Positions 7,748 through 16,147 of a stretch of 22,737 bases of DNA are shown here, piece by piece; positions within the stretch are counted from its first letter, which is position 1; every line of letters begins with the position of its first letter. A program made the translations under genes and the position numbers. The stretch is from CAVZLD01 sp964522605. Its GTDB lineage: Bacteria; Planctomycetota; Planctomycetia; Pirellulales; Pirellulaceae. Under the pieces are notes generated by a model. The model ran no database searches and was not told the origin of the DNA. It saw only the letters and a program-made list of their open reading frames with translations. The stretch is taken from NCBI GenBank assembly GCA_964522605.1, contig CAZFWV010000082.1:1-22737 (forward strand), written 5' to 3'.

Positions 7748-7974
7748 GGAGACTGGAGACTGGAGGCTGGAGGAAGCAGGCTGGAGGCGAAAACCTACAG
7801 TCTACCGCCTAGAAGTGGTTTCAATACCGTTACGGACCGAGTTTGTGAGCCGACGGCGCTAGCCGCGGGCCAGGATTTGCCGAATCGCATGGAGAATTGG
7901 CCCGAGGCTAGCGCCTTCGGCTCAGATTCTGAAACTGGTTCTACAGCCTCCAGGCTGCAGCCACCAGTCTCTCG
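7748..7974. repeat. Long imperfect palindromic element between two genes
   Basis: The core is a 26-bp inverted repeat with two mismatches: 7846-7871 (begins TGAGCCGACGGCGCTAGCC) and 7899-7924 (ends GGCTAGCGCCTTCGGCTCA), loop 27 bases. Outside it, TAGAAGTGGTTTCA (7810-7823) pairs imperfectly with TGAAACTGGTTCTA (7930-7943). Further out, GAGACTGGAGGCTGGAGG-type sequence (7749-7777) mirrors CCTCCAGGCTGCAGCC plus ACCAGTCTC (7947-7972). The left end also has degenerate GGAGACT tandem units. The right end overlaps the last codons and stop of the glycosyltransferase gene. Confidence 0.75.
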
Positions 7975-9221
7975 ATCTGCTCGCACGCCTGGGTAGGGCC
8001 TTCTTCCTGCCGAATCTTTTCGCCGACTTCTGCCGCGCGCTGTGTGTATTCCGAGTCGTTCAGTAATTCGTTCAGCGCCTGGGCAACTCGAGGTCCGCGA
8101 TAGCGTGACGGGTAGATGACTTTGGCGACACCGAGGCGACGAATGCGATCGGCATTGTCGGGTTGGTCGTGAGCGAAAGGCACGATCAACTCAGGATGTC
8201 CCGCTCTTAGAGCCTGTTGTGCGGTGCCGATCCCACCCTGGTGGACGACCGCAGCGGCACGCGAAAACACAAACGAGTGGGGGGCTGCGTGCAGCATCTT
8301 GATCGTGGCAGGCAAAGGTTCCCGCGGACGCGCGCCTTCCTGGCTGCCGACGAGCATCAACGCTCGACAGCCGATTGCCTGGACCGCCTTCATGCTTTCT
8401 TCGAAGAATGCTCCGGCCGTGTTCACGGCGGAACTGCCGAGTGTAAACACAACGGGGGCCGGACCGTCGTCCAGAAACCGTTGCAATTCCCTTTGCGTTG
8501 CTTCTTCGATGGAGTGGCCGTCGTAGAAGATCGGACCCGTGACGTGGACATTGTCAGGCCAGTCCAGCTGCGGAGCCCCCAGCACTCTCGAGAACAGAGC
8601 GAGCACCAGTCGCGGTGAGTGCTGGCCCTCAAAAACCGGGTTCGGTGCTGGCGGTAAGCCCAATTCCTGCCGCAGCGCGTGCCACGGTTCTGTCCAGGGA
8701 ACGGTGACGCGCTTGGCTAGCTTCACGAAACCTTTGGAGGCCCACAGGCCGAGTTTCTGGACGGAGTGTAGCCAGGGAAATGGTGCGACAACGGGTAGTT
8801 CGTGCGCGGAGAAAAACGACATGGGAGCCAGTACCGTCGAGATCCATGTCTTGCGTTGTTTCTCGGCGACGATCGGCCCCGCATAGGTGATCGGGTGGGT
8901 GATCAACGCGTCGGCATCCGCGACCGCATGGCTCAAGTCATCATAGGCAACTCGCAAATGGGGGAAGATCAGGTCCCGTAGGATGAACTCCGTTCCCCGT
9001 TTGGCGTCCATGACACGCTTCAACAATTCGGGATCCTTGGGGTCGACTTCCGGCCCAACCGGGTGGAAACCAATTCCCTCGCGCTCGATGGCCTCGCGAT
9101 AAAACGCACTGGTGGCGATGACCGGTTGATGCCCTCGCTGGAGTAGCGCAAGGCTTAAGCCCACATACGGATTTACGTCTCCGTACGATCCCGTCGTTGC
9201 GATGACAATCTTATGACCCAT
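7941..9221 (-). CDS. UGT-type glycosyltransferase (GT1/MGT family, COG1819)
   Basis: A 426-residue GT-B-fold glycosyltransferase that would move a sugar from a nucleotide donor to a small hydrophobic or lipid acceptor. The N-terminal Rossmann half opens with KIVIATTGSYGDVNPYVGL (4-22). The donor-binding half carries VFTLGSSAVN (258-267) and the PSPG-like block with HQGGIGT at 327-333 and FAHDQPDNA at 349-357, all typical of UDP-glucosyl/rhamnosyl transferases such as those for sterols, flavonoids or macrolides. I choose the ATG at 9221 over an upstream in-frame TTG at 9254 because the fold begins directly after it and AGCAGG lies just upstream. There is no signal peptide, so it acts in the cytosol. 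The last residues (LVAAAWRL) are encoded by repeat sequence. It is transcribed divergently from the HzsA-like gene. The acceptor is unknown. Confidence 0.9.
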   Translation of the reverse strand: MGHKIVIATTGSYGDVNPYVGLSLALLQRGHQPVIATSAFYREAIEREGIGFHPVGPEVDPKDPELLKRVMDAKRGTEFILRDLIFPHLRVAYDDLSHAVADADALITHPITYAGPIVAEKQRKTWISTVLAPMSFFSAHELPVVAPFPWLHSVQKLGLWASKGFVKLAKRVTVPWTEPWHALRQELGLPPAPNPVFEGQHSPRLVLALFSRVLGAPQLDWPDNVHVTGPIFYDGHSIEEATQRELQRFLDDGPAPVVFTLGSSAVNTAGAFFEESMKAVQAIGCRALMLVGSQEGARPREPLPATIKMLHAAPHSFVFSRAAAVVHQGGIGTAQQALRAGHPELIVPFAHDQPDNADRIRRLGVAKVIYPSRYRGPRVAQALNELLNDSEYTQRAAEVGEKIRQEEGPTQACEQIERLVAAAWRL

Positions 9222-9427
9222 AAAGGACCTGCTGAATTGCTCCACCGTAATCAACTGCTAACAGATCAATGCAAATCCACCTCTCTCCGCAATGATAGAC
9301 CCCGCGGACAGAATCCGACAGAGCGCCGACTTGCTTGTGTGCTTGCCATCCGATAGCTTGGCGCTTCGGGAGAGCGCTCTCCGCAGCGAAATCCCTTGGA
9401 AGATCCAACTAGCGGGAAAGGGCGACC
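9222..9427. promoter_or_regulatory. Divergent intergenic region with a 14-bp perfect palindrome
   Basis: This 206-bp gap separates the start codons of the glycosyltransferase (minus) and the HzsA-like gene (plus), so it should hold both promoters. GGAGAGCGCTCTCC at 9369-9382 is a perfect 14-base palindrome ending 45 bp before the plus-strand ATG, and could be an operator or a small hairpin; this is inference. A Shine-Dalgarno-like GGGAAAGGG lies at 9415-9423, 5 bp before the ATG at 9428. No dispersed repeat is seen here. Confidence 0.4.
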
Positions 9428-12400
9428 ATGATTCCTGCGAGAACCGAGCAGCGGAATTCGTGCACCGTAGTCAAACGGGCGGCTCGAGTGTGCCTGTCCC
9501 AGCGAAAAAAGTTGCGGTCGCCACGCATGCTGTGGCACAGAGAGTCGGGTGATTGCTCCGCGGTTCGATCCCAACGCTCGGCTTGGTGCGTGGGGATCTT
9601 GTTTGTTTGGTTCGTCACCGTTGCTGTGGCGGTCGAGCCAGACGTCCCAGACGCCCCGCGACCTGATCCGTTTTCGAGGGACGAGGCGCTGCTGGCTTAC
9701 TGGTCGTTCGATGATGTGTTGGGGGCATCAGTTCGTGATCTGAGCGGTAATGGCTACGATGTGATAATCGGTGATGAAGAAGGCCACGCGGGGACAATCG
9801 CAATGGAAGCCGAGCGGTCGTTGTTCGGCAAGGCACTGTTCTTGGCGGGCAGTCACCGTTTACAGGTCTCGGAGGCGATCACCGCCGCGGACGTCAACCA
9901 GATCACGTTCAGTGTTTGGGTTTTGCCGACGGACTTGCGGGGGTATCGAGAGATCTTTCGAAAGGAAGACGGCGACAATCGTGTGTTGTTTTCGTTCCAG
10001 AATGACGGACACATCCTGTCGCTGGGACTGAACATCGACGGTTACGTCGAATGTGATGCGAGAATCGATCCAAACCAAGTCCTGGACGGTCTATGGCATC
10101 ACTGTGCCGCGACGTTTGACGGCCGAGAGATGTGTGTGTATCTCGACGGTCGGTTGCTCCATACTCTGGAGCGAGCGGGGCGCATCGCGACGCGAGTCGA
10201 TGCGCCGGCGTACATCGGATCTCTGAGCGGGCAGAGCGAGTTCTTTCAAGGAAAGCTGGACGATCTGCGGATCTATCGACGAGCCTTTCCTCGTGAGGCA
10301 ATCGTACAACTGTATACGCAGGGGCACGACGCGTTGGAGCGATACCGCGTCGAGTTGCAGAGGCAATTGGATTCGCTTTACATCCGTCGCGAGTCGATGG
10401 CGGCGACGATCGCTGCCTGCCGCAAAGCGATTCATCGTGACAATGAACGTGTTCCTGCGGAACTGCTTGCCCTGCTCCAGTCGCGGTTGCATCGGGATTT
10501 TCCGATCGCCTCTGAAGATTTCTCGACTTGGATTGGCACGAGTCTGGCCGAATTCCTCTCCAACCCCGACCCCCAATTGACCCGGCAAATTGCGGATCGG
10601 TTGATGCGTCTCGCCGCGGAGTATCGGCCCGTAACGGATCAACAGTGGGCTCAGCAGTCGCCGATCCAACGTCAAGTTTGGCATGATGTTACCCGGCTGG
10701 AACGTGAACACACGGAACTGGCTTCGCGATCGGACCTCGATCCGTTTGGAGTCGAATGGATTGATTTCGTCGCACGGGCGGGGGCTCAGATCGACTGGCG
10801 TCCCGTGGTCTTTGAGGCGGTTGCACCGTACGTCGATCCGGTTACCCCCGAAACTCGAGATCGCACTGTCGAGGAAGCAGCGCGTCTGCTTCAGCAGGAC
10901 TGGTTGCACCAGGCCGACGGCGCACCGACATCCGAACGCATCGCCAGGGAGATTCATTGGACACGCGAGTTGGCGCAACGCATCGCGTCGAGTTCGGCTG
11001 GCCGAATAACATTCGAGAAACTGCTGGTGCGACTGGACGAGTTGGAGCAGCAGTTATCCACGTCTGATTCGTCTGGAGCCATCCAACAACGCAACCCGGA
11101 CGATGCGCGGAGTTCCGCAGTTCCCGCTGCCTCCCAGGCGGATCTGTTGGCCGTCAACTTGCAGGAGTTGTACTTTGCAGTGCGGCGGATTAAGCGAGCG
11201 ATGATGCTGGCCAATCCGGTGATTGATTTCGATCAAATACTTCTGGTGGATATGCCATTTCCGGCCGGATCCGAATGGCCTCACGAGACAAGGCATCGGT
11301 TGGGATACATGGCGATTCCTGGGGGACGTTTGCTTATTCTGGAGGGACTTCGTCCCGACGGCCATCTGCGGCAGCTTGCACCGCGCTCGCCTCTGCACGG
11401 TTCGTTCTGGCGTCCCGATCTTTCGTTTGACGGTCAAAAGGTGCTGTTCTGCTTTAAGCCTCATAATGAAAAGTCGTTTCATCTATATGAAGTCAATGTC
11501 GACGGCACGGAATGGGTCCAATTAACGGACGGTCCTTTCGACGATCTGGACCCGATTTACCTGCCAGACGGGGAGCACATTGTCTTTTCCACCACACGGG
11601 GGCACACGTACGTTCGCTGTATGCCTCCGACCAATGCCTACGTTCTTGCGCGCTGTGACCGTGACGGAACGAATATCTATCTGATCTCGCGAAATAACGA
11701 GCCCGACTATTTGCCATCCGTCATGAACGATGGTCGAATTCTGTACACGCGGTGGGAGTATACGGATAAACCTCTTTGGCGCGCACAGAGTCTCTGGACT
11801 GTCAATCCGGACGGAACACAGGCGAGCACGTTTTGGGGGAATCAGAGTGTTTGGCCCGATTTATTGAAGGATGCTCGCAGCATTCCCGGCAGTCAACGTG
11901 TGATGTTCACGGGTAGTGCACACCACAACTGGTTTAGCGGAGCGGTAGGTGTCATTGACCCGCAGAAGGGGTTCGACTTTCCCCACGGTCTGACGAAAGT
12001 GACCGCCGATCTGCCCTGGCCCGAGTCCGGCAATGGTCCGGTCGATCCGATCGAGTCGCCCACCTATCACGCGAGTGGTCAGTACGAAGCCTATTACTCG
12101 CCGTACCCTTTGGGTGAGCAGGACTTTCTGGTGTCGGCCAATCGCGCGGGGAAATTCGTGCTCTACCTGATGGATACCGAGGGCAATCGTGAGTTGATCT
12201 TCGAAGGGGCTCATCATGTCTTTCATGCACAGCCGGTTCGCGCCCGGGTCAAGCCCCCTGTGATTGATGATCGAGTTGCCTGGCCAACGAGAGAATCCCG
12301 CCAGCATCCACAAGATGGAGTGATCTTCAGCAGTGACGTGTACCAGGGAGCCCCCGCCGAACTGCGTGGGCGAGCCAAGTATCTGCGCGTCTTGAACATT

Positions 12401-13282
12401 GATCCCAAAACCTATACGTACTGGTACAAGCGGCCGTACATCTCGACCGGCCCGGTGGTTTCGGCGGTGCAATCCGACGGTGTCAAACGTGTGCTTGGTA
12501 CCGTGCCCGTGGAAGAGGATGGGTCAGTGAATTTCTATGCCCCGGCCGGTCAGGCGCTTCACTTTCAATTACTCGATGATCAGCAACGTGCCCTGCAGAC
12601 GATGCGCAGTTTTACCGGAGTGATGCCGGGAGAGTATCGAGGGTGCCTCGGCTGCCACGAAACGCACAGCACAGCTCCGCCCGCCACGTCGCAGGCCATG
12701 GCGCTTGCGCGGGAGCCAAGTCGCATCGCTCCATCACCCTGGGGCGTGGATACGGTTAGCTATCTGCGCTACGTTCAGCCTGTCCTCGATCAGTACTGCG
12801 GGGAGTGTCATCAAGGCGCCGGGGAGGCAAAAGCGGTACTCGATCTGACTTTTCGGCCTGACCCGTCCCATCAGTCCCAATTCGCGGAGCCTTACCTGAC
12901 GTTGATCGGCAGGCCGACTTGGGGACAACCCTACACGCAACCCGCGAACCCTCCGCCCGGCTGGGGAATCGCGGACACGATTCTCGTCGAAGCATACAGT
13001 ACCGTCGACGACGAAGCCTATCGAACACCGACGCCGATGACTCGGTTGTCCTATCGCAGTCGTCTGATCGAACTATGCTGCAGCGGTCAGCATTACGATG
13101 TGCGGATCGACCCGATCAGCCGCCTGCGTCTGATGATCTGGATCGACACGATGTGCCCGTTCCGAGGTGAAGAAGAGATTCGTACTGAGTCGGATCCGCA
13201 ATTTCAGGGAGTCGATTGGCTCTCGTTGAAGCCGCGAATTCAGACCGCTCCCGAGATCATTCGTCCCGGTCCTGTGGATTGA
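9428..13282 (+). CDS. Secreted LamG + hydrazine-synthase-alpha-like dihaem protein
   Basis: A 1284-residue exported protein. A hydrophobic export segment lies at about 53-69 (VGILFVWFVTVAVAVE). A LamG/concanavalin-like jelly roll follows at about 88-290, opening LLAYWSFDD and closing GKLDDLRIYRRAF. A helical stretch runs to about 600. The region 600-1065 resembles the middle propeller-like domain of hydrazine synthase alpha subunits (HzsA), with PDLSFDGQKVLF, PIYLPDGEHIVFST and GSAHHNW. Two c-type haem sites come last: CLGCH at 1073-1077 and CGECH at 1124-1128. Family knowledge: HzsA-like proteins are numerous in planctomycetes that do not perform anammox, and their reaction is unknown, so hydrazine synthesis is not implied. 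The start at 9428 has a good purine-rich site but puts 52 residues before the hydrophobic segment; ATG 9527 would give a more normal signal peptide. It overlaps the convergent xylanase gene by 26 bp. Confidence 0.9.
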   Translation: MIPARTEQRNSCTVVKRAARVCLSQRKKLRSPRMLWHRESGDCSAVRSQRSAWCVGILFVWFVTVAVAVEPDVPDAPRPDPFSRDEALLAYWSFDDVLGASVRDLSGNGYDVIIGDEEGHAGTIAMEAERSLFGKALFLAGSHRLQVSEAITAADVNQITFSVWVLPTDLRGYREIFRKEDGDNRVLFSFQNDGHILSLGLNIDGYVECDARIDPNQVLDGLWHHCAATFDGREMCVYLDGRLLHTLERAGRIATRVDAPAYIGSLSGQSEFFQGKLDDLRIYRRAFPREAIVQLYTQGHDALERYRVELQRQLDSLYIRRESMAATIAACRKAIHRDNERVPAELLALLQSRLHRDFPIASEDFSTWIGTSLAEFLSNPDPQLTRQIADRLMRLAAEYRPVTDQQWAQQSPIQRQVWHDVTRLEREHTELASRSDLDPFGVEWIDFVARAGAQIDWRPVVFEAVAPYVDPVTPETRDRTVEEAARLLQQDWLHQADGAPTSERIAREIHWTRELAQRIASSSAGRITFEKLLVRLDELEQQLSTSDSSGAIQQRNPDDARSSAVPAASQADLLAVNLQELYFAVRRIKRAMMLANPVIDFDQILLVDMPFPAGSEWPHETRHRLGYMAIPGGRLLILEGLRPDGHLRQLAPRSPLHGSFWRPDLSFDGQKVLFCFKPHNEKSFHLYEVNVDGTEWVQLTDGPFDDLDPIYLPDGEHIVFSTTRGHTYVRCMPPTNAYVLARCDRDGTNIYLISRNNEPDYLPSVMNDGRILYTRWEYTDKPLWRAQSLWTVNPDGTQASTFWGNQSVWPDLLKDARSIPGSQRVMFTGSAHHNWFSGAVGVIDPQKGFDFPHGLTKVTADLPWPESGNGPVDPIESPTYHASGQYEAYYSPYPLGEQDFLVSANRAGKFVLYLMDTEGNRELIFEGAHHVFHAQPVRARVKPPVIDDRVAWPTRESRQHPQDGVIFSSDVYQGAPAELRGRAKYLRVLNIDPKTYTYWYKRPYISTGPVVSAVQSDGVKRVLGTVPVEEDGSVNFYAPAGQALHFQLLDDQQRALQTMRSFTGVMPGEYRGCLGCHETHSTAPPATSQAMALAREPSRIAPSPWGVDTVSYLRYVQPVLDQYCGECHQGAGEAKAVLDLTFRPDPSHQSQFAEPYLTLIGRPTWGQPYTQPANPPPGWGIADTILVEAYSTVDDEAYRTPTPMTRLSYRSRLIELCCSGQHYDVRIDPISRLRLMIWIDTMCPFRGEEEIRTESDPQFQGVDWLSLKPRIQTAPEIIRPGPVD

Positions 13283-14618
13283 GAGATGGAATCTCCACGC
13301 GCCACGGTTGCCCCGATTGTCGAGTCAGCGTGAACTTTGCCTGAACGGGAGGTTTCTTCGGCAGCGAAATGGTGACCTGGTAATCACCCAAGAAACCACG
13401 AAACGCGATGCGACCATCGTCATCGGTTTTCTCCGAGGTGCGGGTCCACCACTCACCTTTGATTTTGGCCATCAATCCTTCGTACGCGGGTTTGGGGCTC
13501 ATGTCGTCGCGCAGGAAACCGGCCGGTGCGGCCTGCCATGCGTGGTAATCCGAGAAGTCCCACCAGGTGATTGCCTCAACGGCCGGGTGAGAGAAGAGCA
13601 TTGTGTAGAAGCGAACAACCTCTTCTGACTGATAGGCCTCACCCTCCGGCGTCGTGATCCACTCCTGGTCCGACGACCGCTGTCCAGCGAGTTCCCCGGA
13701 GACAATCGTCGTCTCCGTAAAGTGGAGGGGCACTCCGAACCGGGCAAACCTCTCGCAGACCTCCCAGATCTTCTCGTTCGGCCAGGTGCCGCCGTGCATG
13801 TGACTTTGGATGCCGATCACGTCATACAGAGGGTGACCGTCTTCGTCCACCAATTGTTCGATCACGCGTTCGTAAGCCGGGTCCGTCCGATAGTCATTGA
13901 TCAGTAAGGTGGCCTGTGGATTTCCGTCCCGAGCCCTGCGAAAACAGTCGCGCGTGAATTCGATCTGCCCGGTCTGCTTCCACATCGCGGTCATCTTTGG
14001 TGCGCTTCGCTGCGCCAGATCTTCGCGATCGTAATGCGTGACCTCATTGACAACATCCCATCGGTCGATCAGCCCCTGGAAGCGAGTTACACAGTCGGTG
14101 ATGCGTTCCATTTGCAACCGGTGAATCGTTGTCGGGTCTTCCGGCAACCACGCTGGGTCCGAGTAGTTCCATGCCAACGGATGCCCTTTCGTGATGATCG
14201 TTTGTGTCTGACACCAGCGTGCCACCTGTTCCGTCTCCGCGTGCCGCGGCTGACCGGGACTTCGTTCGTACATCGGCCAGTAAAAGGGCAGAGTTGCGTA
14301 ATTCAACAGAGCCGCGAAACGCTCGCGATACGTCCGTTCCAGCTCTTCCGTCGGTAGGCGGCCCCACTGAAAAATGTTCGAGCCAAAGAGAAACGCATGC
14401 CTTGTCTGTTCGATCTGGACGTCGACGCCCGAGAGTGGATTACCGGAGGAATCGACGACCTGGATCTGGGTATCGGCCTGACGATGCAGGCGGATCCGTT
14501 CTTCTGCCTGTGCCAGCGATGAATCGTCGTCCGCTCGGACAATCGCGACCGAGAATAGCAGTCGGCCCAAGACGAGAAAAAGGATCAGGCTGCGAATCGT
14601 GTGACGGTCGTTGTCCAT
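13257..14618 (-). CDS. GH10 family endo-beta-1,4-xylanase-like glycoside hydrolase
   Basis: A 453-residue exported protein with a signal peptide or anchor at about 8-29. The (beta/alpha)8 GH10 signatures are clear: KGHPLAW at 144-150, the acid/base glutamate in WDVVNE (Glu 192), SHMHGG at 272-277, and the nucleophile in HFTET (Glu 302). GH10 enzymes cut internal beta-1,4-xylosidic bonds with retention; the precise polymer here is inference. A small beta-rich segment at 50-85 (VVDSSGNPLSGVDV) precedes the catalytic domain, and a C-terminal beta segment at about 395-445 looks like a carboxypeptidase-regulatory or fibronectin-like module. No carbohydrate-binding module is recognised. The start is supported by GGGGAGG 6 bp upstream of the ATG. 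Its 3' end overlaps that of the HzsA-like gene, so the two transcripts are complementary at their ends. Confidence 0.92.
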   Translation of the reverse strand: MDNDRHTIRSLILFLVLGRLLFSVAIVRADDDSSLAQAEERIRLHRQADTQIQVVDSSGNPLSGVDVQIEQTRHAFLFGSNIFQWGRLPTEELERTYRERFAALLNYATLPFYWPMYERSPGQPRHAETEQVARWCQTQTIITKGHPLAWNYSDPAWLPEDPTTIHRLQMERITDCVTRFQGLIDRWDVVNEVTHYDREDLAQRSAPKMTAMWKQTGQIEFTRDCFRRARDGNPQATLLINDYRTDPAYERVIEQLVDEDGHPLYDVIGIQSHMHGGTWPNEKIWEVCERFARFGVPLHFTETTIVSGELAGQRSSDQEWITTPEGEAYQSEEVVRFYTMLFSHPAVEAITWWDFSDYHAWQAAPAGFLRDDMSPKPAYEGLMAKIKGEWWTRTSEKTDDDGRIAFRGFLGDYQVTISLPKKPPVQAKFTLTRQSGQPWRVEIPSLNPQDRDE

Positions 14619-15022
14619 GTTGGGCCTCCCCTTGCTTCAGCCGTCATCAGTATGTTCCGTGATGAAGAGGGAGTCCATTGGCCCAAAGCCAATTTCATCA
14701 TCGCCTGGGGCAATCACCTTGGTTGTTACCCATGCGTCGAGCGGAACCGAAGATGAAGAAGAGGAACCGCGGATTGAGCGGATAAGACGGATGTCCGCGG
14801 ATCGGTCTGTGCCGATCCGTCGCCTCCGTCGAATCTGTGGTTCCTTCTCCTCCTTTGAGTTCACCCTGAACGTGATTTCCTCTCGCCCGTGTCTTGATTC
14901 GACTGCCGTAGCATGGACCGCCTGATTGGATCGGCATTCCGGATGTCGATCGGGCTTAACTCGGCGTTCTTCCGCGTCTCTCCGCGGCCATACTCTCTGC
15001 ATCGAGGCGTTGGTCACGCGAA
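14619..15022. other. 404-bp spacer, gene-free, carrying a dispersed repeat
   Basis: The gap lies between the start of the xylanase gene and the end of the App1 gene, both on the minus strand, so it must carry the xylanase promoter. A minus-strand open frame of about 131 codons spans it, but it lacks any domain, runs through the dispersed repeat and has highly basic composition, so I do not call it. No clear terminator hairpin with a T-run follows the App1 stop. Confidence 0.55.
14717..14822 (-). repeat. Dispersed ~107-bp repeat, copy B (inverted relative to copy A)
   Basis: The reverse complement of 2251-2357 at roughly four bases in five, over the whole length. Shared blocks on this strand include GATCCGCGGACATCCGT and ATCCGCGGTTCCTCTTCT. 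The two copies are 12.4 kb apart and in opposite orientations. Both sit in spacers next to gene ends. Confidence 0.75.
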
Positions 15023-16144
15023 TCAGGGCCATTCCAAGTCGTCTGGGTCGTCAAACAGTTTCCAAAGCTCGGCCGGAAGATCGCGAAAACACTTCTCGTA
15101 TCGCGGTGCGTCAGACGGCTCCTCGGTCACGTTGCGAATGTAGATCCGCAAGATCTGATCGGGATGCTTTCGGGCGATCAATGCATACACTTCGGGATCT
15201 TGTTCGCCCGAGTCACCGACCAGGATGAAACGACGTTCTGGATACCGCAGCAGAAGCCGCTCAATGATCTGCGGTTTCGTGGTCAAAGGGTCGGCCAAGA
15301 GATCCAACACCGTGCGGTCGACCAGGCGGAATCGCTTGAGGTGAAACGTTCCACTCGGAAACCCCGAATCGTCGAGGAATTCGGATAGGGGCTCATAAAG
15401 CTGCCACGGGCTGGACGACACGAAGTGAAACTCGGCCCCTGCCTCCGACCAACGACGATACGTGGCGGCCATACCATCGACCGCGCGAAAGGGGTGGAGA
15501 AACGTATTCTGGATCAGCTGTTTTCGATCACGGACGTTGCTGACCTTGATCGTATCGTCGATGTCACTGATCACCGAAACGCCTGTCGGCGGAATAAAAC
15601 GGACCGTGCCTGTGAATGTACGCGGGTCCTTGGGTGGTGTGATCGTCTGAATGGCCAGTTGTCCCAGATTTGCGTGATCGGCCACGGTTGCCGCATCCAG
15701 GAAAACCGTCCCAAAAAAGTGCCCGCCGGGATCGGATGGACCCACGGCGTGCGTCTGTCCCGCAATCTTGATTGACAGCGTCTTGCCTCGTTCGTTGTCA
15801 ACAAGGAACGCACGCGCTCGTTCGTTGAATGTTTCTGTCGTGGTCTGCTGCGGTTCAAGCTGAAGGGCTCGACGCAATTGTCGGAGTGTGATTCGACGCA
15901 TCAGGTCGGTCTCTTCCGGCTCGAAGATCCAACCATGAATCGGAATTCTCCAAGTCTTCCCATCCGGTTGCAGTGAGGCGGCTGTGGGGAACAGAATGAC
16001 TTCTTCGTCCGGTTTGAGCGGCGATTCCTGCCCGAACGCGGCGCCGAGAAACCAGGTCGCCGCGAGTGCGCATCCAACAAGAATACCAGATAGCCACAGC
16101 GGACCATCGACGAAGGATACCAACCATGCGTGATGATCATTCAT
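15023..16144 (-). CDS. App1-type phosphatidate phosphatase domain protein (DUF2183, HAD-like)
   Basis: A 373-residue membrane-anchored or exported protein. A hydrophobic segment at about 15-38 (end ATWFLGAAFG) precedes a beta-rich region (60-185) and the App1/DUF2183 catalytic domain (about 190-350). The HAD-like DxDxT motif is DIDDT at 194-198; FVSSSPW at 241-247 and GDSGEQDPE at 310-318 are the other conserved blocks. Yeast App1 is a Mg-dependent phosphatidate phosphatase of actin patches; the bacterial substrate is not known, so a phospholipid or other phosphate monoester in the envelope is inference. It starts only 3 bp after the stop of the TPR gene with no strong Shine-Dalgarno of its own, which suggests translational coupling and a shared transcript. 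Confidence 0.9.
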   Translation of the reverse strand: MNDHHAWLVSFVDGPLWLSGILVGCALAATWFLGAAFGQESPLKPDEEVILFPTAASLQPDGKTWRIPIHGWIFEPEETDLMRRITLRQLRRALQLEPQQTTTETFNERARAFLVDNERGKTLSIKIAGQTHAVGPSDPGGHFFGTVFLDAATVADHANLGQLAIQTITPPKDPRTFTGTVRFIPPTGVSVISDIDDTIKVSNVRDRKQLIQNTFLHPFRAVDGMAATYRRWSEAGAEFHFVSSSPWQLYEPLSEFLDDSGFPSGTFHLKRFRLVDRTVLDLLADPLTTKPQIIERLLLRYPERRFILVGDSGEQDPEVYALIARKHPDQILRIYIRNVTEEPSDAPRYEKCFRDLPAELWKLFDDPDDLEWP

Positions 16145-16147
16145 GCA

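Noticed and set aside
9562..9572. GGTTCGATCCC, resembling a tRNA T-loop
   Set aside because: No matching acceptor stem, D-arm or anticodon arm could be folded around it, and it lies inside the N-terminal coding region of the HzsA-like gene.
14637..15032. A 131-codon minus-strand open frame in the spacer
   Set aside because: No domain, strongly basic composition, and most of it is the dispersed repeat plus spacer sequence.
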